This document shows positions 16,963-26,133 of a DNA stretch of 64,000 nt, piece by piece. The stretch is from assembly GCA_017459075.1 (NCBI GenBank), contig JAFUDQ010000022.1:1-64000 (forward strand), given 5' to 3'. The notes below the pieces were generated by a model. It was not told the DNA's origin. It saw only the letters and a list, made by a program, of their open reading frames with translations, and made no database searches. Numbering within the stretch: position 1 is the stretch's first letter; each line of letters opens with the position of its first letter. The translations under genes were made by a program, and so were the position numbers. This DNA is from Bacteroidales bacterium (GTDB taxonomy: Bacteria > Bacteroidota > Bacteroidia > Bacteroidales > UBA932).

Positions 16963-17804
16963 TGATTACTGACCGTTTCCGATACCATCTTAAATATGAA
17001 CGTAAGATGTCTCCGAATACGGTGGCATCTTACGGTTCCGATGTTGATCTTTTCCTTGCGGAAAGCAAGGTGGAAGCGGAGTCGGCATCGGCCCAGGACA
17101 TTGTTGATTACATTTGCACTAAAAATATGTCGGAACGCACCCAGGCCCGTCTTCTGAGCGCGCTCCGATGCTTCTTTAACTTCTTGATTCTTGAGAAGTT
17201 ACGTGAGGATAATCCCTGCGATAAAATTGCTGCTCCCAAGTTGGGGCGATATCTCCCTTCCGTGCTTTCCCTTGAGGAAGTTACGGCTATTATTGAGTCT
17301 GTGGATACTTCTTCATGGAGGGGAAAGAGGGACAGGGCTATTCTGGAAGTTCTTTATGGCTGCGGCCTTCGGGTGTCGGAGGCGGCAAGTCTTCGTCTTT
17401 CCGATATTTTCCGTGAAGAGGGGTTTGTCAGAATCGTCGGCAAAGGGAATAAGCAGCGGCTGGTGCCGATTGGTGAGCTGGCGCTGGAGGCGATTGATAA
17501 TTATTTGGCTGACAGGCCTTTCGAGAGTGATATTCTTTTCCTGAATGCCCATGGGAATCAGCTTTCGCGGGTGTCTGTTTTTAATCTTATAAAGGCGCAG
17601 GCGATTGTTGCGGGCATCCACAAGGAGATTTCGCCTCATACTTTCCGTCATTCTTTTGCTACTCATTTGGTTGAGGCTGGGGCTGATCTTCGCGCTGTGC
17701 AGGAGATGCTGGGGCACGAGAGTATTCTTACTACCGAAATCTATACCCATATTGACCGAGCCACCTGGCAGCGCTCCATCCTGGATCATCACCCAAGGGG
17801 GTGA
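16962..17804 (+). CDS. xerD: Tyrosine recombinase, XerD-like
   Basis: A 280-aa site-specific recombinase with an N-terminal SAM-like core-binding domain (1-90) and a C-terminal catalytic domain. The catalytic set is visible: Arg in GCGLRVSEA, Lys in VGKGNKQR, HTFRHSFATHL, GHESILTT and the Tyr in EIYTH. Length and end-to-end similarity fit the chromosomal XerC/D class that resolves dimers at dif, not the conjugative or invertase classes. GTG start overlapping the tdk stop. The stop codon lies inside a CATCACCC/GGGGTGATG hairpin, and 18 bp of its 3' end are repeated 126 bp downstream. Confidence 0.88.
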   Translation: MITDRFRYHLKYERKMSPNTVASYGSDVDLFLAESKVEAESASAQDIVDYICTKNMSERTQARLLSALRCFFNFLILEKLREDNPCDKIAAPKLGRYLPSVLSLEEVTAIIESVDTSSWRGKRDRAILEVLYGCGLRVSEAASLRLSDIFREEGFVRIVGKGNKQRLVPIGELALEAIDNYLADRPFESDILFLNAHGNQLSRVSVFNLIKAQAIVAGIHKEISPHTFRHSFATHLVEAGADLRAVQEMLGHESILTTEIYTHIDRATWQRSILDHHPRG

Positions 17805-17927
17805 TGCTCTGCGGGTGGAGCGCTGCCCCTTGTCCATTTACCGGGGGGCGTACCCCCCGGCCAACCTTCGGCTTCCCCCTGCGTCAGCCTTTCAGGCTTC
17901 CAAAATTCTGATCATCACCCAAGGGGG
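17784..17927. repeat. xerD 3' end repeated, enclosing GC hairpins
   Basis: GATCATCACCCAAGGGGG occurs at 17784-17801 (spanning the xerD end) and again at 17910-17927. Between them is a perfect 8-bp GC hairpin, CCGGGGGG with CCCCCCGG at 17841-17860. The second copy runs on into G8. No gene is seen between 17805 and 18024, and no T tract follows the hairpins, so they are not classic terminators. Confidence 0.7.
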
Positions 17928-17974
17928 GGGAGGGTGCGTAGGAAAGAATACCTTTGCCGGGAAAAATAGGATTT

Positions 17975-18005
17975 TTGGATAATAAGAGAAATAGTAGTAT
18001 CTTTG
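17975..18005 (+). promoter_or_regulatory. Promoter of prfA
   Basis: TTTTTG ends at 17977 and TATCTTTG occupies 17998-18005, with 20 nt between. This is a strong Bacteroidota promoter match, about 20 bp upstream of the prfA start. Confidence 0.75.
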
Positions 18006-18024
18006 CGTGATTATTTAGAATATT

Positions 18025-19119
18025 ATGGCAGAGAATACACTATTGGAGAAAGTACTGAGCCTCCAGGAAAAATACCAGAAACTTCAGGACCAGCTTGCAG
18101 ACCCTGAAGTAATGTCCGACATGAAAAAATACGTCCAGCTGAACAAGGACTACAAAGAACTCCAACCCATCATCAAAGCCGGATTGGAATACAAGGGAAT
18201 GCTGGAAGAAATGGCCACAGCCAAGGACATCCTCATAAACGAAAAAGACGAGGACCTTCGTGAAATGGCCCGCGACGAAATAGCCCAGATTGAGCCCAAA
18301 CTCCCCGAAATGGAGCAGAACATCAAGCTCCTCCTCATCCCCGCAGACCCTGACGACGGCAAGAACGCCATCGTAGAAATCCGTGGCGGAGCCGGTGGAG
18401 ACGAGGCTGCCATTTTCGCCGGCGACCTCTTCCGCATGTACAGCAAGTATGCAGAACGCAAAGGCTGGAAACTGGAAGTAACAGACCAGGCCCCCGGAAC
18501 ATCCGGCGGCTTCAAACAGATAGTCTTCACACTGTCAAGCAACAACGACGGAGTCTATGGCACAATGAAATATGAATCCGGAGTACATCGCGTACAGAGG
18601 GTGCCCCAGACGGAAACCCAGGGCCGCCTTCAGACATCCGCCGCATCCGTAGCCGTATTCCCTGAGGCCGGAGAATTCGATATCGAACTGAATATGAACG
18701 ATATCCGCAAAGACCTCTTCTGTTCATCAGGCCCGGGCGGACAGGGTGTGAACACCACATATTCTGCCGTAAGACTTACCCATATTCCTTCAGGAATCGT
18801 CGTACAGTGCCAGGAAGAGCGCTCCCAGCTCAAGAACCTTGACCGCGCAATGGCCGAGCTCCGTACCCGTCTGTATAATATGGAACATCAGAAATACCTC
18901 GACGGAATCGCCGCAAAACGTAAAACCATGGTTTCCACCGGAGACCGTTCCGCAAAAATCCGTACATACAACTATCCCCAGTCCAGGGTTACAGACCATC
19001 GTACCGGATGGAGCATGTACAATCTTCCGGTATTCATGGACGGAGATATCCAGGAGTGCATTGACCAGCTGGTAATTGCAGAGAACGCAGAGCGTCTCAA
19101 GGAAGCCGGCGAAAACTGA
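18025..19119 (+). CDS. prfA: Peptide chain release factor 1
   Basis: A 364-aa class I release factor that reads UAA and UAG and triggers peptidyl-tRNA hydrolysis. GGQ motif in [18 protein letters not shown], and the codon-recognition tripeptide position in [13 protein letters not shown] (PxT type, RF1 rather than the SPF of RF2). N-terminal helical domain 1-100 is complete. Own promoter immediately upstream. queF starts seven bases after the stop codon. Confidence 0.95.
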   Translation: MAENTLLEKVLSLQEKYQKLQDQLADPEVMSDMKKYVQLNKDYKELQPIIKAGLEYKGMLEEMATAKDILINEKDEDLREMARDEIAQIEPKLPEMEQNIKLLLIPADPDDGKNAIVEIRGGAGGDEAAIFAGDLFRMYSKYAERKGWKLEVTDQAPGTSGGFKQIVFTLSSNNDGVYGTMKYESGVHRVQRVPQTETQGRLQTSAASVAVFPEAGEFDIELNMNDIRKDLFCSSGPGGQGVNTTYSAVRLTHIPSGIVVQCQEERSQLKNLDRAMAELRTRLYNMEHQKYLDGIAAKRKTMVSTGDRSAKIRTYNYPQSRVTDHRTGWSMYNLPVFMDGDIQECIDQLVIAENAERLKEAGEN

Positions 19120-19126
19120 TAAACAT

Positions 19127-19585
19127 ATGGCTGACAGGGAAAATGAGGGCTTGAAGGCCCTTGGAAAGAAGGTCGTATACAAGGATGATTATGCTCCCGA
19201 GGTTCTTGAGACTTTTGTGAACAGGCATCAGGAGAATGATTATTGGGTCCGGTTCAACTGCCCGGAGTTTACTTCATTGTGTCCTATTACGGGGCAGCCG
19301 GATTTTGCAGAGATTCGCATAAGCTATGTCCCTGATGTCAAGATGGTCGAGAGCAAGAGTTTGAAGTTGTATCTTTTCAGTTTCCGCAATCATGGCGATT
19401 TTCATGAGGATTGTGTGAATGTTATCATGAAGGATCTTGTCAAGCTTCTTGACCCCAGATATATAGAGGTTACCGGTTTTTTCACTCCGAGGGGTGGCAT
19501 TTCCATTTATCCTTATGCCAATTACGGGCGTCCCGGTACTAAGTGGGCCGATGTTGCCGCCCGTCGCCTGGAGTCTCATGAGTAG
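19127..19585 (+). CDS. queF: NADPH-dependent 7-cyano-7-deazaguanine reductase
   Basis: A 152-aa short-form QueF that reduces preQ0 to preQ1 in queuosine biosynthesis. Catalytic cysteine in [14 protein letters not shown], the NADPH-binding ESKSLKLYL motif and FHEDC are all present. Start ATG at 19127 is chosen over an in-frame codon at 19076 that would overlap prfA and add an unrelated stretch. It is downstream of prfA in the same direction; no other queuosine genes are in the window. Confidence 0.94.
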   Translation: MADRENEGLKALGKKVVYKDDYAPEVLETFVNRHQENDYWVRFNCPEFTSLCPITGQPDFAEIRISYVPDVKMVESKSLKLYLFSFRNHGDFHEDCVNVIMKDLVKLLDPRYIEVTGFFTPRGGISIYPYANYGRPGTKWADVAARRLESHE

Positions 19586-19643
19586 AGATTTTTAGGTGCG
19601 TTGGGTTTGAACAGCGTAAGTCAGGGAACGACAATTGAATACT

Positions 19644-20351
19644 ATGGAATTAAACGCTGCTAAAATAAAGGAAATAAGGGCGTTACGGGAAAAAAAATTC
19701 CGTGACAAAATGGGAGTGTTCTGTGTGGAAGGAGAAAAAATGGTGGCCGAAGCACTGAACTCCGGCCTCGAAGTCCTGGAAATATACAAAAGGGAAGAAA
19801 TAGGGGAGAAAACAATGGAACGCATATCCACCCTCACAACCCCGTCCCCCATCCTCGCCATAGTCCGAATCCCCAAAACAAGGAAAGCCGAACCCCGCGG
19901 CCTCTGCCTCGCACTTGACGGCGTACGCGACCCCGGAAACATGGGCACAATAATGCGCCTTGCAGACTGGTTCGGAATAGACACAATCTTTATCTCCCCG
20001 GACTCCGTAGAACCCTTCAATCCAAAAGTAATCCAGGCCTCAATGGGCACAATCTTCAGGAAAATACCCGTTGAAGCAAACATCCCACAGCTGTGCAAAG
20101 AATTCAGGGCTAATGGCTTACAAATATTCGGAACATTCCTTGGAGGAGAAAACATCTACACATCGGCCCTTCCTGCCGAAGGCCTCATCGTAATGGGAAA
20201 CGAAGCGCATGGAATAAGCCCTGAAACCGCCGCCCAGGTAAGCGTAAAACTAACGATACCATCCTTTGCAAAAGGCCCCACGGCAGAGTCACTGAACGTA
20301 GCCGTAGCAACCGCACTCACCGTATCCGAATTCAAACGCCGGACTCTTTGA
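19644..20351 (+). CDS. SpoU/TrmH-family RNA 2'-O-methyltransferase
   Basis: A 235-aa SPOUT-fold enzyme that methylates ribose 2'-OH of tRNA or rRNA. N-terminal substrate-binding domain (about 1-85), then the knotted SPOUT domain with the three family motifs: LDGVRDPGNMGTIMRLADWFG, VMGNEAHGIS and IPSFAKGPTAESLNVAVATA. The exact target nucleotide cannot be read from sequence. The ATG at 19644 is preferred to a TTG nine bases upstream. It converges on the LytTR gene with a 20-bp overlap of coding ends. Confidence 0.87.
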   Translation: MELNAAKIKEIRALREKKFRDKMGVFCVEGEKMVAEALNSGLEVLEIYKREEIGEKTMERISTLTTPSPILAIVRIPKTRKAEPRGLCLALDGVRDPGNMGTIMRLADWFGIDTIFISPDSVEPFNPKVIQASMGTIFRKIPVEANIPQLCKEFRANGLQIFGTFLGGENIYTSALPAEGLIVMGNEAHGISPETAAQVSVKLTIPSFAKGPTAESLNVAVATALTVSEFKRRTL

Positions 20352-21216
20352 CCGCCTTTAGCAGCTGAGGCTCATAAGTCTTGGTAACAGGAATCACCGG
20401 AAGACCATCCCCCTCAAGCTCAATCTCATACCCCTGGGCCCCGTGCCTCAGAATCCTTATCTTGCCGACGTTAACCACAAACTTGCGATTGCAGCGCACA
20501 AGCGTGGTATCCTTGAACTCCTCCTCAAGATTCTTAAGGCGGCTACGCACCATGTGCTTGAGAAGTTCCCCGGAAGTACCTTTGTACCAGACAATTACGT
20601 AATTATCATCAGACTCGAAGTAATAAATGCTTCCGAGCGAAGCGGAGAACTTAAGCGTACCGCTGAGGTCGTACAAATTAACCTTCCTTTCTTCCGGAAG
20701 GGGAGCGGCCTCCTGTGCCGAAGACCTCTTTGAAGTCTTAACGATAGTCTTGTTCTTGTCCAGAATCGCAAAATACATTCCGGCAATAATATTCGGCACA
20801 ATAAGGGAAGAGAAAGCATACAGCATTGCACGGCCGAAAATCTCCAGGAACGAAGCTTCCTGAATGTCGATAACCCCAATTTCATCGCCCTGGATTGTAA
20901 ATGCGGAATACAGGAGGCAAATAATCACGGCCTCAGCCACAATCCACATCACAAAGCCAAAATAAGTCATGCGCATCCTTCGCGTAGCGTACATGACGCG
21001 CCGGCTTATTATGACAACCAGCAGGGCTATCGCAAAAAACGTCACCGTGAAAGCAAAAGCCTTTGAAGGGCCAATCTCAAACCATGCGTTGTTTGAGAAG
21101 GGAATACTGATGAGCATGAACACCAGGGAGAAGAAGGCCGTGAAAGTAACGGTCCCTATAAGCTGGAATTTTCCCCTGAAATATCTGGGCAGTGTATGCT
21201 TCTTTTCTGGCTCCAT
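20332..21216 (-). CDS. LytTR-domain regulator with four-helix membrane domain
   Basis: A 294-aa membrane-bound transcription regulator. Four hydrophobic helices at about 20-40, 50-70, 82-105 and 128-150, a cytoplasmic linker, then a LytTR DNA-binding domain at about 190-290 with the typical IYYFESDDNYV start and LVRCNRKFVVNVGKI core. There is no receiver domain, so activity is probably set by a membrane signal or a partner kinase that is not seen here. Its upstream region carries three TTTCACCAC direct repeats on the + strand, candidate operators. Divergent from fabH; its 3' end overlaps the SpoU gene. Confidence 0.85.
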   Translation of the reverse strand: MEPEKKHTLPRYFRGKFQLIGTVTFTAFFSLVFMLISIPFSNNAWFEIGPSKAFAFTVTFFAIALLVVIISRRVMYATRRMRMTYFGFVMWIVAEAVIICLLYSAFTIQGDEIGVIDIQEASFLEIFGRAMLYAFSSLIVPNIIAGMYFAILDKNKTIVKTSKRSSAQEAAPLPEERKVNLYDLSGTLKFSASLGSIYYFESDDNYVIVWYKGTSGELLKHMVRSRLKNLEEEFKDTTLVRCNRKFVVNVGKIRILRHGAQGYEIELEGDGLPVIPVTKTYEPQLLKAVKESGV

Positions 21217-21223
21217 AACACGG

Positions 21224-21231
21224 CAAAAATA
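21224..21231 (-). promoter_or_regulatory. -7 element of the LytTR gene
   Basis: TATTTTTG on the minus strand fits TAnnTTTG and lies 8 bp from the start codon. The -33 position falls in the first TTTCACCAC repeat and has no good TTTG. Confidence 0.5.
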
Positions 21232-21248
21232 GTAAAATTTTGGAAAAA

Positions 21249-21318
21249 TTTCACCACATATATCGCAATTTCACCACTAAACCGCTGATTTATAGGCCTC
21301 AATCGACACTTTCACCAC
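21249..21318 (+). promoter_or_regulatory. Three TTTCACCAC direct repeats, candidate LytTR operators
   Basis: TTTCACCAC at 21249-21257, 21269-21277 and 21310-21318, with start-to-start spacings of 20 and 41 bp, near two and four helical turns. LytTR proteins are known to bind phased direct repeats. The sites lie between the divergent LytTR and fabH genes and flank the predicted -33 region of the regulator. Confidence 0.55.
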
Positions 21319-21357
21319 AATGTTGTCCTTTCATTTCCGAAATTCAAAACAAAGGCT

Positions 21358-21365
21358 TATTTTTG
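21358..21365 (+). promoter_or_regulatory. -7 element of fabH
   Basis: TATTTTTG followed by CA, 47 bp before the fabH start, fits the Bacteroidota -7 consensus. The -33 element is weak. Confidence 0.5.
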
Positions 21366-21412
21366 CACTTGCTGAAATATGCCTTAATGGAAATGAAAAT
21401 AATTTTTGAAAG

Positions 21413-22360
21413 ATGAAGATACTTGGAACGGGAAGCGTGCTTCCCAAAAAAATTGTAACGAACGAAGACCTTTCAAAATTCCTGGACACCAGTGATGAGT
21501 GGATTACCACCAGGACCGGAATCCGCCAGCGTCATGTCATCAGTGACGAGTATATTGAAGACCTTGGCGCAGAGGCTGCGCTTAAGGCGCTGGAAATGTC
21601 CGGAAAGAGTCTCGAAGACATTGACTTGTTTATTTGCTCAAACGTAGTCAACGAATACATTACCCCGTCCCTCGCCTGCGTTATTTCAGAGAAAATCGGC
21701 CTCAAGTGCAGTTGCTTCGACATTAACTGCGCCTGCCCCGGTTTCCTGTTCGCCTTGGACATCGCGGAGACCTACTACCGTGCCGGAAGGGTAAAGAATG
21801 TACTTATCGTCTGCGCCGATGAGCCTACACGCATGTGCGACTGGAGCGACCGTTCCACCTGCGTCCTCTTTGGCGATGGTGCCGGTGCCGTTGTCCTTGG
21901 TGAGGGAGACAACATCCTTGCAACCAAGACACACAGCCAGCCTGCGGTTGACAAACTCTGGGAGAAGAGGGTTATCGAACCTACTCCTTACATCACCAAG
22001 ACAGAGACGAACGTGCCTCTTCAGATGAAAGGCCGCGACGTGTTCAAATTCGCCGTAAGCGCCTCTACTACAGAGGTCGTTGACCTTCTTGACAGCATCG
22101 GCATGAAGAAGGACGATGTCAGCTATTATGTTGTGCATCAGGCCAACATGCGCATCATCGATGCCATTAAGAACTTCCTGAATGAGCCTGAGTGCAAGTT
22201 TCCCACCAACATCGCAGACCACGGCAATTCATCGTCGGCTTCATGCGCCATCCTTCTGGATGAATGCAACCGCAAGGGCCTTTTCAAAGAGGGCGATATC
22301 CTTGTTTTCAGCGCCTTCGGAGCCGGCCTTCTGTCCGCAGCTGCCATATTGAGGTGGTAA
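21413..22360 (+). CDS. fabH: Beta-ketoacyl-ACP synthase III
   Basis: A 315-aa KAS III that condenses acetyl-CoA with malonyl-ACP to start fatty acid synthesis. Catalytic triad: Cys in DINCACPGFLFA, His in VVHQANMRI and Asn in DHGNSSSAS, with the GDGAGAVVL core. Full family length. It is followed by fabF and fabZ in the same direction, but each gap of 96 and 27 bp leaves room for separate promoters. Unlike many bacteria there is no acpP or fabD beside it. The upstream region carries candidate LytTR sites. Confidence 0.93.
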   Translation: MKILGTGSVLPKKIVTNEDLSKFLDTSDEWITTRTGIRQRHVISDEYIEDLGAEAALKALEMSGKSLEDIDLFICSNVVNEYITPSLACVISEKIGLKCSCFDINCACPGFLFALDIAETYYRAGRVKNVLIVCADEPTRMCDWSDRSTCVLFGDGAGAVVLGEGDNILATKTHSQPAVDKLWEKRVIEPTPYITKTETNVPLQMKGRDVFKFAVSASTTEVVDLLDSIGMKKDDVSYYVVHQANMRIIDAIKNFLNEPECKFPTNIADHGNSSSASCAILLDECNRKGLFKEGDILVFSAFGAGLLSAAAILRW

Positions 22361-22420
22361 TCAGGACAAATTGACCATCAATCAGGCACTATTACCGTAG
22401 GTAATTGGAAAATTAATTCA

Positions 22421-22428
22421 TATATTTG
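22421..22428 (+). promoter_or_regulatory. -7 element of fabF
   Basis: TATATTTG followed by CA matches the -7 consensus 29 bp before the fabF start. No clear -33 at 19-21 nt. Confidence 0.55.
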
Positions 22429-22456
22429 CAGTCTAATTTGAAACAAAATATTTGTA

Positions 22457-23722
22457 ATGGATAACAAGAAAAGAGTAGTTATTACCGGCATGGGTGTCAT
22501 CTCCTCAGTAGGAAATGACATTGAGACATACTGGAAGAACCTTAAAGACGGTGTTTGCGGAATCGAGCTCATCGACAGTTTCTCCACTGAGAACCTTCCC
22601 GTGAAAATCGCCGGAAAAATCAAGGATTTCAACCCCGAGGCATACGGGATGGACAAACCTTTCGTGCGCAAGCAGGACAGGTTTACCCAGTTCGGAATGG
22701 CGGCTGCCTATCAGGCAATGCAGGATTCAGGACTTGTCTCCACAGGTGAGAACGGCAACATCGACCCCTTCCGTCTTGGTGTTTACGTAGGTTCAGGAAT
22801 CGGCGGATTCGAGGTTCAGTACCGCGAGACCGCAAAGATGATAGAGGATCCTTCAGGCCAGTGGATTTCCCCTCTCTTCATCCCCACAATGATTTCCAAC
22901 ATCGCTGCCGGCCATATCGCCATCAAGCATCACGCCCAGGGCCCCTGCCTTGATATCGTTACCGCTTGTGCAACATCGTCCCACTGTATCGGAGAGGCGT
23001 TCCACGCAATCCAGAATGGTTATGCTGATGCCATCATCGCCGGTGGTTGCGAGAATGCAACAATTCCTCTTGGAATCGTCGGCTTCGCAAATGCAAAGGC
23101 TCTTACAAGAGTTGACAATCCTAAATATGCATCCCTTCCTTTCAACAAGAACCGCCAGGGCTTCGTAATGGGAGACGGCGCGGGAATCCTTATCCTTGAG
23201 GAACTTGAGCACGCAAAGGCCCGCGGAGCAAAGATTTACGGAGAGATGGTAGGTTACGGCAACACCTGCGATGCTTATCATGCAACAGCACCGCGTCCGG
23301 ACGGCCAGACACAGGCAAAGTGCATCACCCTCGCCCTTGAGGAGGCCGGTTTTGACAAAGAGAAAGACAACCTTTACATCAACGCCCACGGAACAGGTAC
23401 ACACCTGAACGACGTTGCAGAGACCATCGCATACAAGGCTGCCCTTGGTGATTTCGCCTACAAGGCTCACATCAGCTCCATCAAGTCCATGACAGGACAT
23501 ATGTTCGGCGCTGCCGGTGCGGCAGAGGCTATCGCCACAATCCTGGCCCTTAAGGAAGGAATCATTCCTCCTACAATCAACCTTGACTGCCCGGATCCTG
23601 AGTGCGACCTTGACTACACCCCGAATGTCGCCCTTAAGAGCGATATAACCCTTGGAATCTCTGATTCCCTCGGTTTCGGCGGCCACAACGCCTGCGTGGC
23701 ATTCCGTCAGTATAAAGATTAA
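22457..23722 (+). CDS. fabF: Beta-ketoacyl-ACP synthase II
   Basis: A 421-aa condensing enzyme that extends acyl-ACP with malonyl-ACP. Catalytic Cys in TACATSSHCIGEA, His residues in NAHGTGTHLND and SMTGHMFGAAGA, and the GFGGHNACV C-terminal motif. Full length with no sign of a chain-length-factor substitution, so it is the active synthase. Downstream of fabH and 27 bp upstream of fabZ. Confidence 0.93.
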   Translation: MDNKKRVVITGMGVISSVGNDIETYWKNLKDGVCGIELIDSFSTENLPVKIAGKIKDFNPEAYGMDKPFVRKQDRFTQFGMAAAYQAMQDSGLVSTGENGNIDPFRLGVYVGSGIGGFEVQYRETAKMIEDPSGQWISPLFIPTMISNIAAGHIAIKHHAQGPCLDIVTACATSSHCIGEAFHAIQNGYADAIIAGGCENATIPLGIVGFANAKALTRVDNPKYASLPFNKNRQGFVMGDGAGILILEELEHAKARGAKIYGEMVGYGNTCDAYHATAPRPDGQTQAKCITLALEEAGFDKEKDNLYINAHGTGTHLNDVAETIAYKAALGDFAYKAHISSIKSMTGHMFGAAGAAEAIATILALKEGIIPPTINLDCPDPECDLDYTPNVALKSDITLGISDSLGFGGHNACVAFRQYKD

Positions 23723-23749
23723 TCGTTAACCATAAACCTCACGTGTACT

Positions 23750-24181
23750 ATGATTGAACTTAACAAAGACGACATAAAAGGCTTCCTTCCCCACAGGGAA
23801 CCGATGCTGCTTATAGAGAAATCCTTCATTGACGAGGAAGGAAATGCACATTCTGAGTACAAAATCAAGGAAGACGAGTTCTTCACCCGCGGACATTTCC
23901 CCGGAAATCCTGTTGTCCCGGGCGTGATTCAGTGTGAGATTATGGCCCAGAGCTGCGCAGTTCTTGTCAAGGATGAGATTCCCGGCCACATCACCCTTTA
24001 TGCCGGCCTGAACAATGTGAAATTCAAGAATGTAGTTAAGCCCGGAGATGTTTGCAAGGTGACAAGCAAGCTCAACGAGCGCCGCGGACAGCTTTTCTTC
24101 TGCAGTGCAAAACTTGAAGTGGATGGAAAACTTTGCTGCAAAGGAGACTTGACATTCGCCCTTGTCCCTATTGAAAAGTAA
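23750..24181 (+). CDS. fabZ: 3-hydroxyacyl-ACP dehydratase, FabZ-type
   Basis: A 143-aa hot-dog-fold dehydratase. The catalytic His is in GHFPGNPVVPGV, and the second catalytic residue (Glu) in QCEIMAQS. This is a stand-alone FabZ; many Bacteroidota also carry one fused to LpxC elsewhere. It may therefore be dedicated to the adjacent fabH-fabF set. The TAA abuts the TTG start of holA with no gap. Confidence 0.9.
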   Translation: MIELNKDDIKGFLPHREPMLLIEKSFIDEEGNAHSEYKIKEDEFFTRGHFPGNPVVPGVIQCEIMAQSCAVLVKDEIPGHITLYAGLNNVKFKNVVKPGDVCKVTSKLNERRGQLFFCSAKLEVDGKLCCKGDLTFALVPIEK

Positions 24182-25225
24182 TTGGCAAAGAATCCTGCAT
24201 ATGTAGAAACCGCTGCCCTGTGCGACAAGATAATCAGGGACGTCGGGGCTGGAATTTTCAGCCCCGTCTACCTTTTGATGGGGGAGGAACCTTACTATCC
24301 GGACAAAGCCTGTGAGGCTATCATTGATGCCGCCCTGGCCCCGGAAGAAAGGGACTTCAACCAGACAATTTTCTACGGATTGGATACAGACGCCGGTTCG
24401 GTTGCTTCGGAAGCAAGATGCTACCCGATGATGGCCGAGCGGCGTTTGGTGGTTCTAAAGGAGGCCCAGAACATGAAGAGCCTGGAAGACCTTGCTACTT
24501 ATTGCGAGGAACCCTTGGACTCTACCGTTCTTGTAATTCTGATGCGCGGGGCAAAGGCTGACAAGCGTAAAGCCCTGTACAAGACTGTCTCTAAAATAGG
24601 GACGGTGCTGGAATCACAGCCCCTGAGGGATTATGAAATAAACCGATGGATCATTGATTTCTATTCTTCCCGCGGCCTGTCCATAGACCCGGATGCGGCT
24701 GCCCTTTTGGGAGAGTCGGCAGGTACGGATTTGGGTAAAATCGCCCTGGAAACGGACAAGATGCTCAAAAATCTGCCTGAAGGAACAAACAGGGTGACGG
24801 CGGACGACGTAGAAAAGAATGTAGGCATTTCAAGGCAGTTCAATATTTTTGAGTTGAACAAGGCTCTGTCTGCAAGGGATTCTTCCAAAGCCCTTTACAT
24901 TGCGGCAAGGCTTGGAGAAGAGGCTAAATTCGCCCTTCCGATGGCTACAGCGGCACTCTTCGGTCATTTTTACAGGATTCTGACGCTGGAAGTCCGGATG
25001 GCAAAGGCCCCGGTTTCTTCACAGGAAAAGGCCGCCATCCTTGGCGTACCTGTCTTCTTTGTCAGGGAATATGACCAGGCCGTGGCAAATTACCCGCTTC
25101 CAAGGCTGATGCGCGTGCTTGCGGCCATCGAAGAATATGATTACAAAGGAAAGGGAGGAGCAGGGCAGGACACAGAGCCTCGCGAACTGCTGCTTGAACT
25201 CACTTCAAAAATCCTTAACGTATGA
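24182..25225 (+). CDS. holA: DNA polymerase III subunit delta
   Basis: A 347-aa clamp-loader delta subunit that opens the sliding clamp in the gamma complex. AAA+-like fold lacking a Walker A motif, as expected; recognisable stretches are FSPVYLLMGEEPYYPDK at the N terminus, RRLVVLKEAQNMKSL, and a C-terminal helical collar. TTG start at 24182 directly after the fabZ stop; a later ATG would remove the first strand. The last four bases overlap the start of the ABC ATPase gene (ATGA). Confidence 0.88.
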   Translation: MAKNPAYVETAALCDKIIRDVGAGIFSPVYLLMGEEPYYPDKACEAIIDAALAPEERDFNQTIFYGLDTDAGSVASEARCYPMMAERRLVVLKEAQNMKSLEDLATYCEEPLDSTVLVILMRGAKADKRKALYKTVSKIGTVLESQPLRDYEINRWIIDFYSSRGLSIDPDAAALLGESAGTDLGKIALETDKMLKNLPEGTNRVTADDVEKNVGISRQFNIFELNKALSARDSSKALYIAARLGEEAKFALPMATAALFGHFYRILTLEVRMAKAPVSSQEKAAILGVPVFFVREYDQAVANYPLPRLMRVLAAIEEYDYKGKGGAGQDTEPRELLLELTSKILNV

Positions 25226-26133
25226 TAATCAAGACAATAGACATATGTAAAAACTTCGGGGAAAAAGTGGCTCTGGACCATCTGAGCCTTGATATTCCCG
25301 AAGGAAAGATTTTTGGTCTGCTCGGCCCAAACGGCGCCGGAAAGACCACCCTTATCAGGATAATCAACCGAATTACCATACCTAATTCCGGACAGGTCCT
25401 GTTCAAGGACAAGCCAATCACCCAGGATGACGTGATGAAAATTGGCTACCTGCCAGAGGAACGCGGGCTTTACCGCAAAATGAAGGTGGGAGACCAGGCC
25501 CTTTATCTTGCCAGGCTCAAGGGAATGAGCCGTACGGACGCTATGCTTGCCCTTAAAGAGTGGTTCCAGCGTTTTGAAATCGAGTCCTGGTGGAACAAAA
25601 AGGTAGAAGAACTCTCCAAGGGTATGGCCCAGAAGGTGCAGTTTATAACCACCGTTGTTCACCGCCCTTCACTTATGATTCTGGACGAGCCTTTCTCTGG
25701 TTTTGACCCGGTAAATGCAGAGCTCATACGTCAGGAAATACTTCGCCTTAAGAATGAGGGTGCTACAATCATCCTCTCCACCCACAACATGGAGTCTGTA
25801 GAGGAGCTTTGCGACAGCATAGCCCTTGTAAATAACTCTAAGCTGGTTATAACCGGGGCTACGGACCAGATCAGACGCTCTTACGGCGACAGCTGCGTTG
25901 AGCTTGTCTATGTTGCAGAAACCGCCTTGCAGCCTGTTCCGGGCGTGTTTGAGGTTGAACAGGACAACCTTGAAGCGGGAGTCCATACAGCTTTACTCCG
26001 TCTTGAAGGCTCCGGCAATGAGGCCCTTACAGGAATCATCGGCCAGGGAGTATCGGTACGTTCGTTCAGGGAACTGATTCCCAGAATGAATGATATTTTC
26101 ATCAGACTTGTAACGGGGAGGGCAGCAGAATGA
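25222..26133 (+). CDS. ABC exporter ATP-binding protein (NatA-like)
   Basis: A 303-aa ABC ATPase. Walker A GPNGAGKTT, signature EELSKGMAQK, Walker B SLMILDEPFSGFDP and H-loop STHNMES, with a C-terminal DUF4162-type extension of about 80 residues. It pairs with the ABC-2 permease that follows, overlapping by 4 bp (ATGA). This is the NatAB class, associated with sodium or drug export, but the substrate here is unknown. It overlaps holA by 4 bp upstream. Confidence 0.9.
   Translation: MIIKTIDICKNFGEKVALDHLSLDIPEGKIFGLLGPNGAGKTTLIRIINRITIPNSGQVLFKDKPITQDDVMKIGYLPEERGLYRKMKVGDQALYLARLKGMSRTDAMLALKEWFQRFEIESWWNKKVEELSKGMAQKVQFITTVVHRPSLMILDEPFSGFDPVNAELIRQEILRLKNEGATIILSTHNMESVEELCDSIALVNNSKLVITGATDQIRRSYGDSCVELVYVAETALQPVPGVFEVEQDNLEAGVHTALLRLEGSGNEALTGIIGQGVSVRSFRELIPRMNDIFIRLVTGRAAE

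Noticed and set aside
16962-17804. XerD as the dedicated invertase for the 41805-41992 switch
   Set aside because: Sequence and length fit the housekeeping Xer class and the gene is coupled to tdk 25 kb away; a link to the switch cannot be supported.
21413-24181. fabH-fabF-fabZ as a secondary-metabolite (aryl polyene type) cluster
   Set aside because: All three have standard primary-metabolism motifs, and no acyltransferase, ketoreductase or carrier protein of such clusters is nearby.
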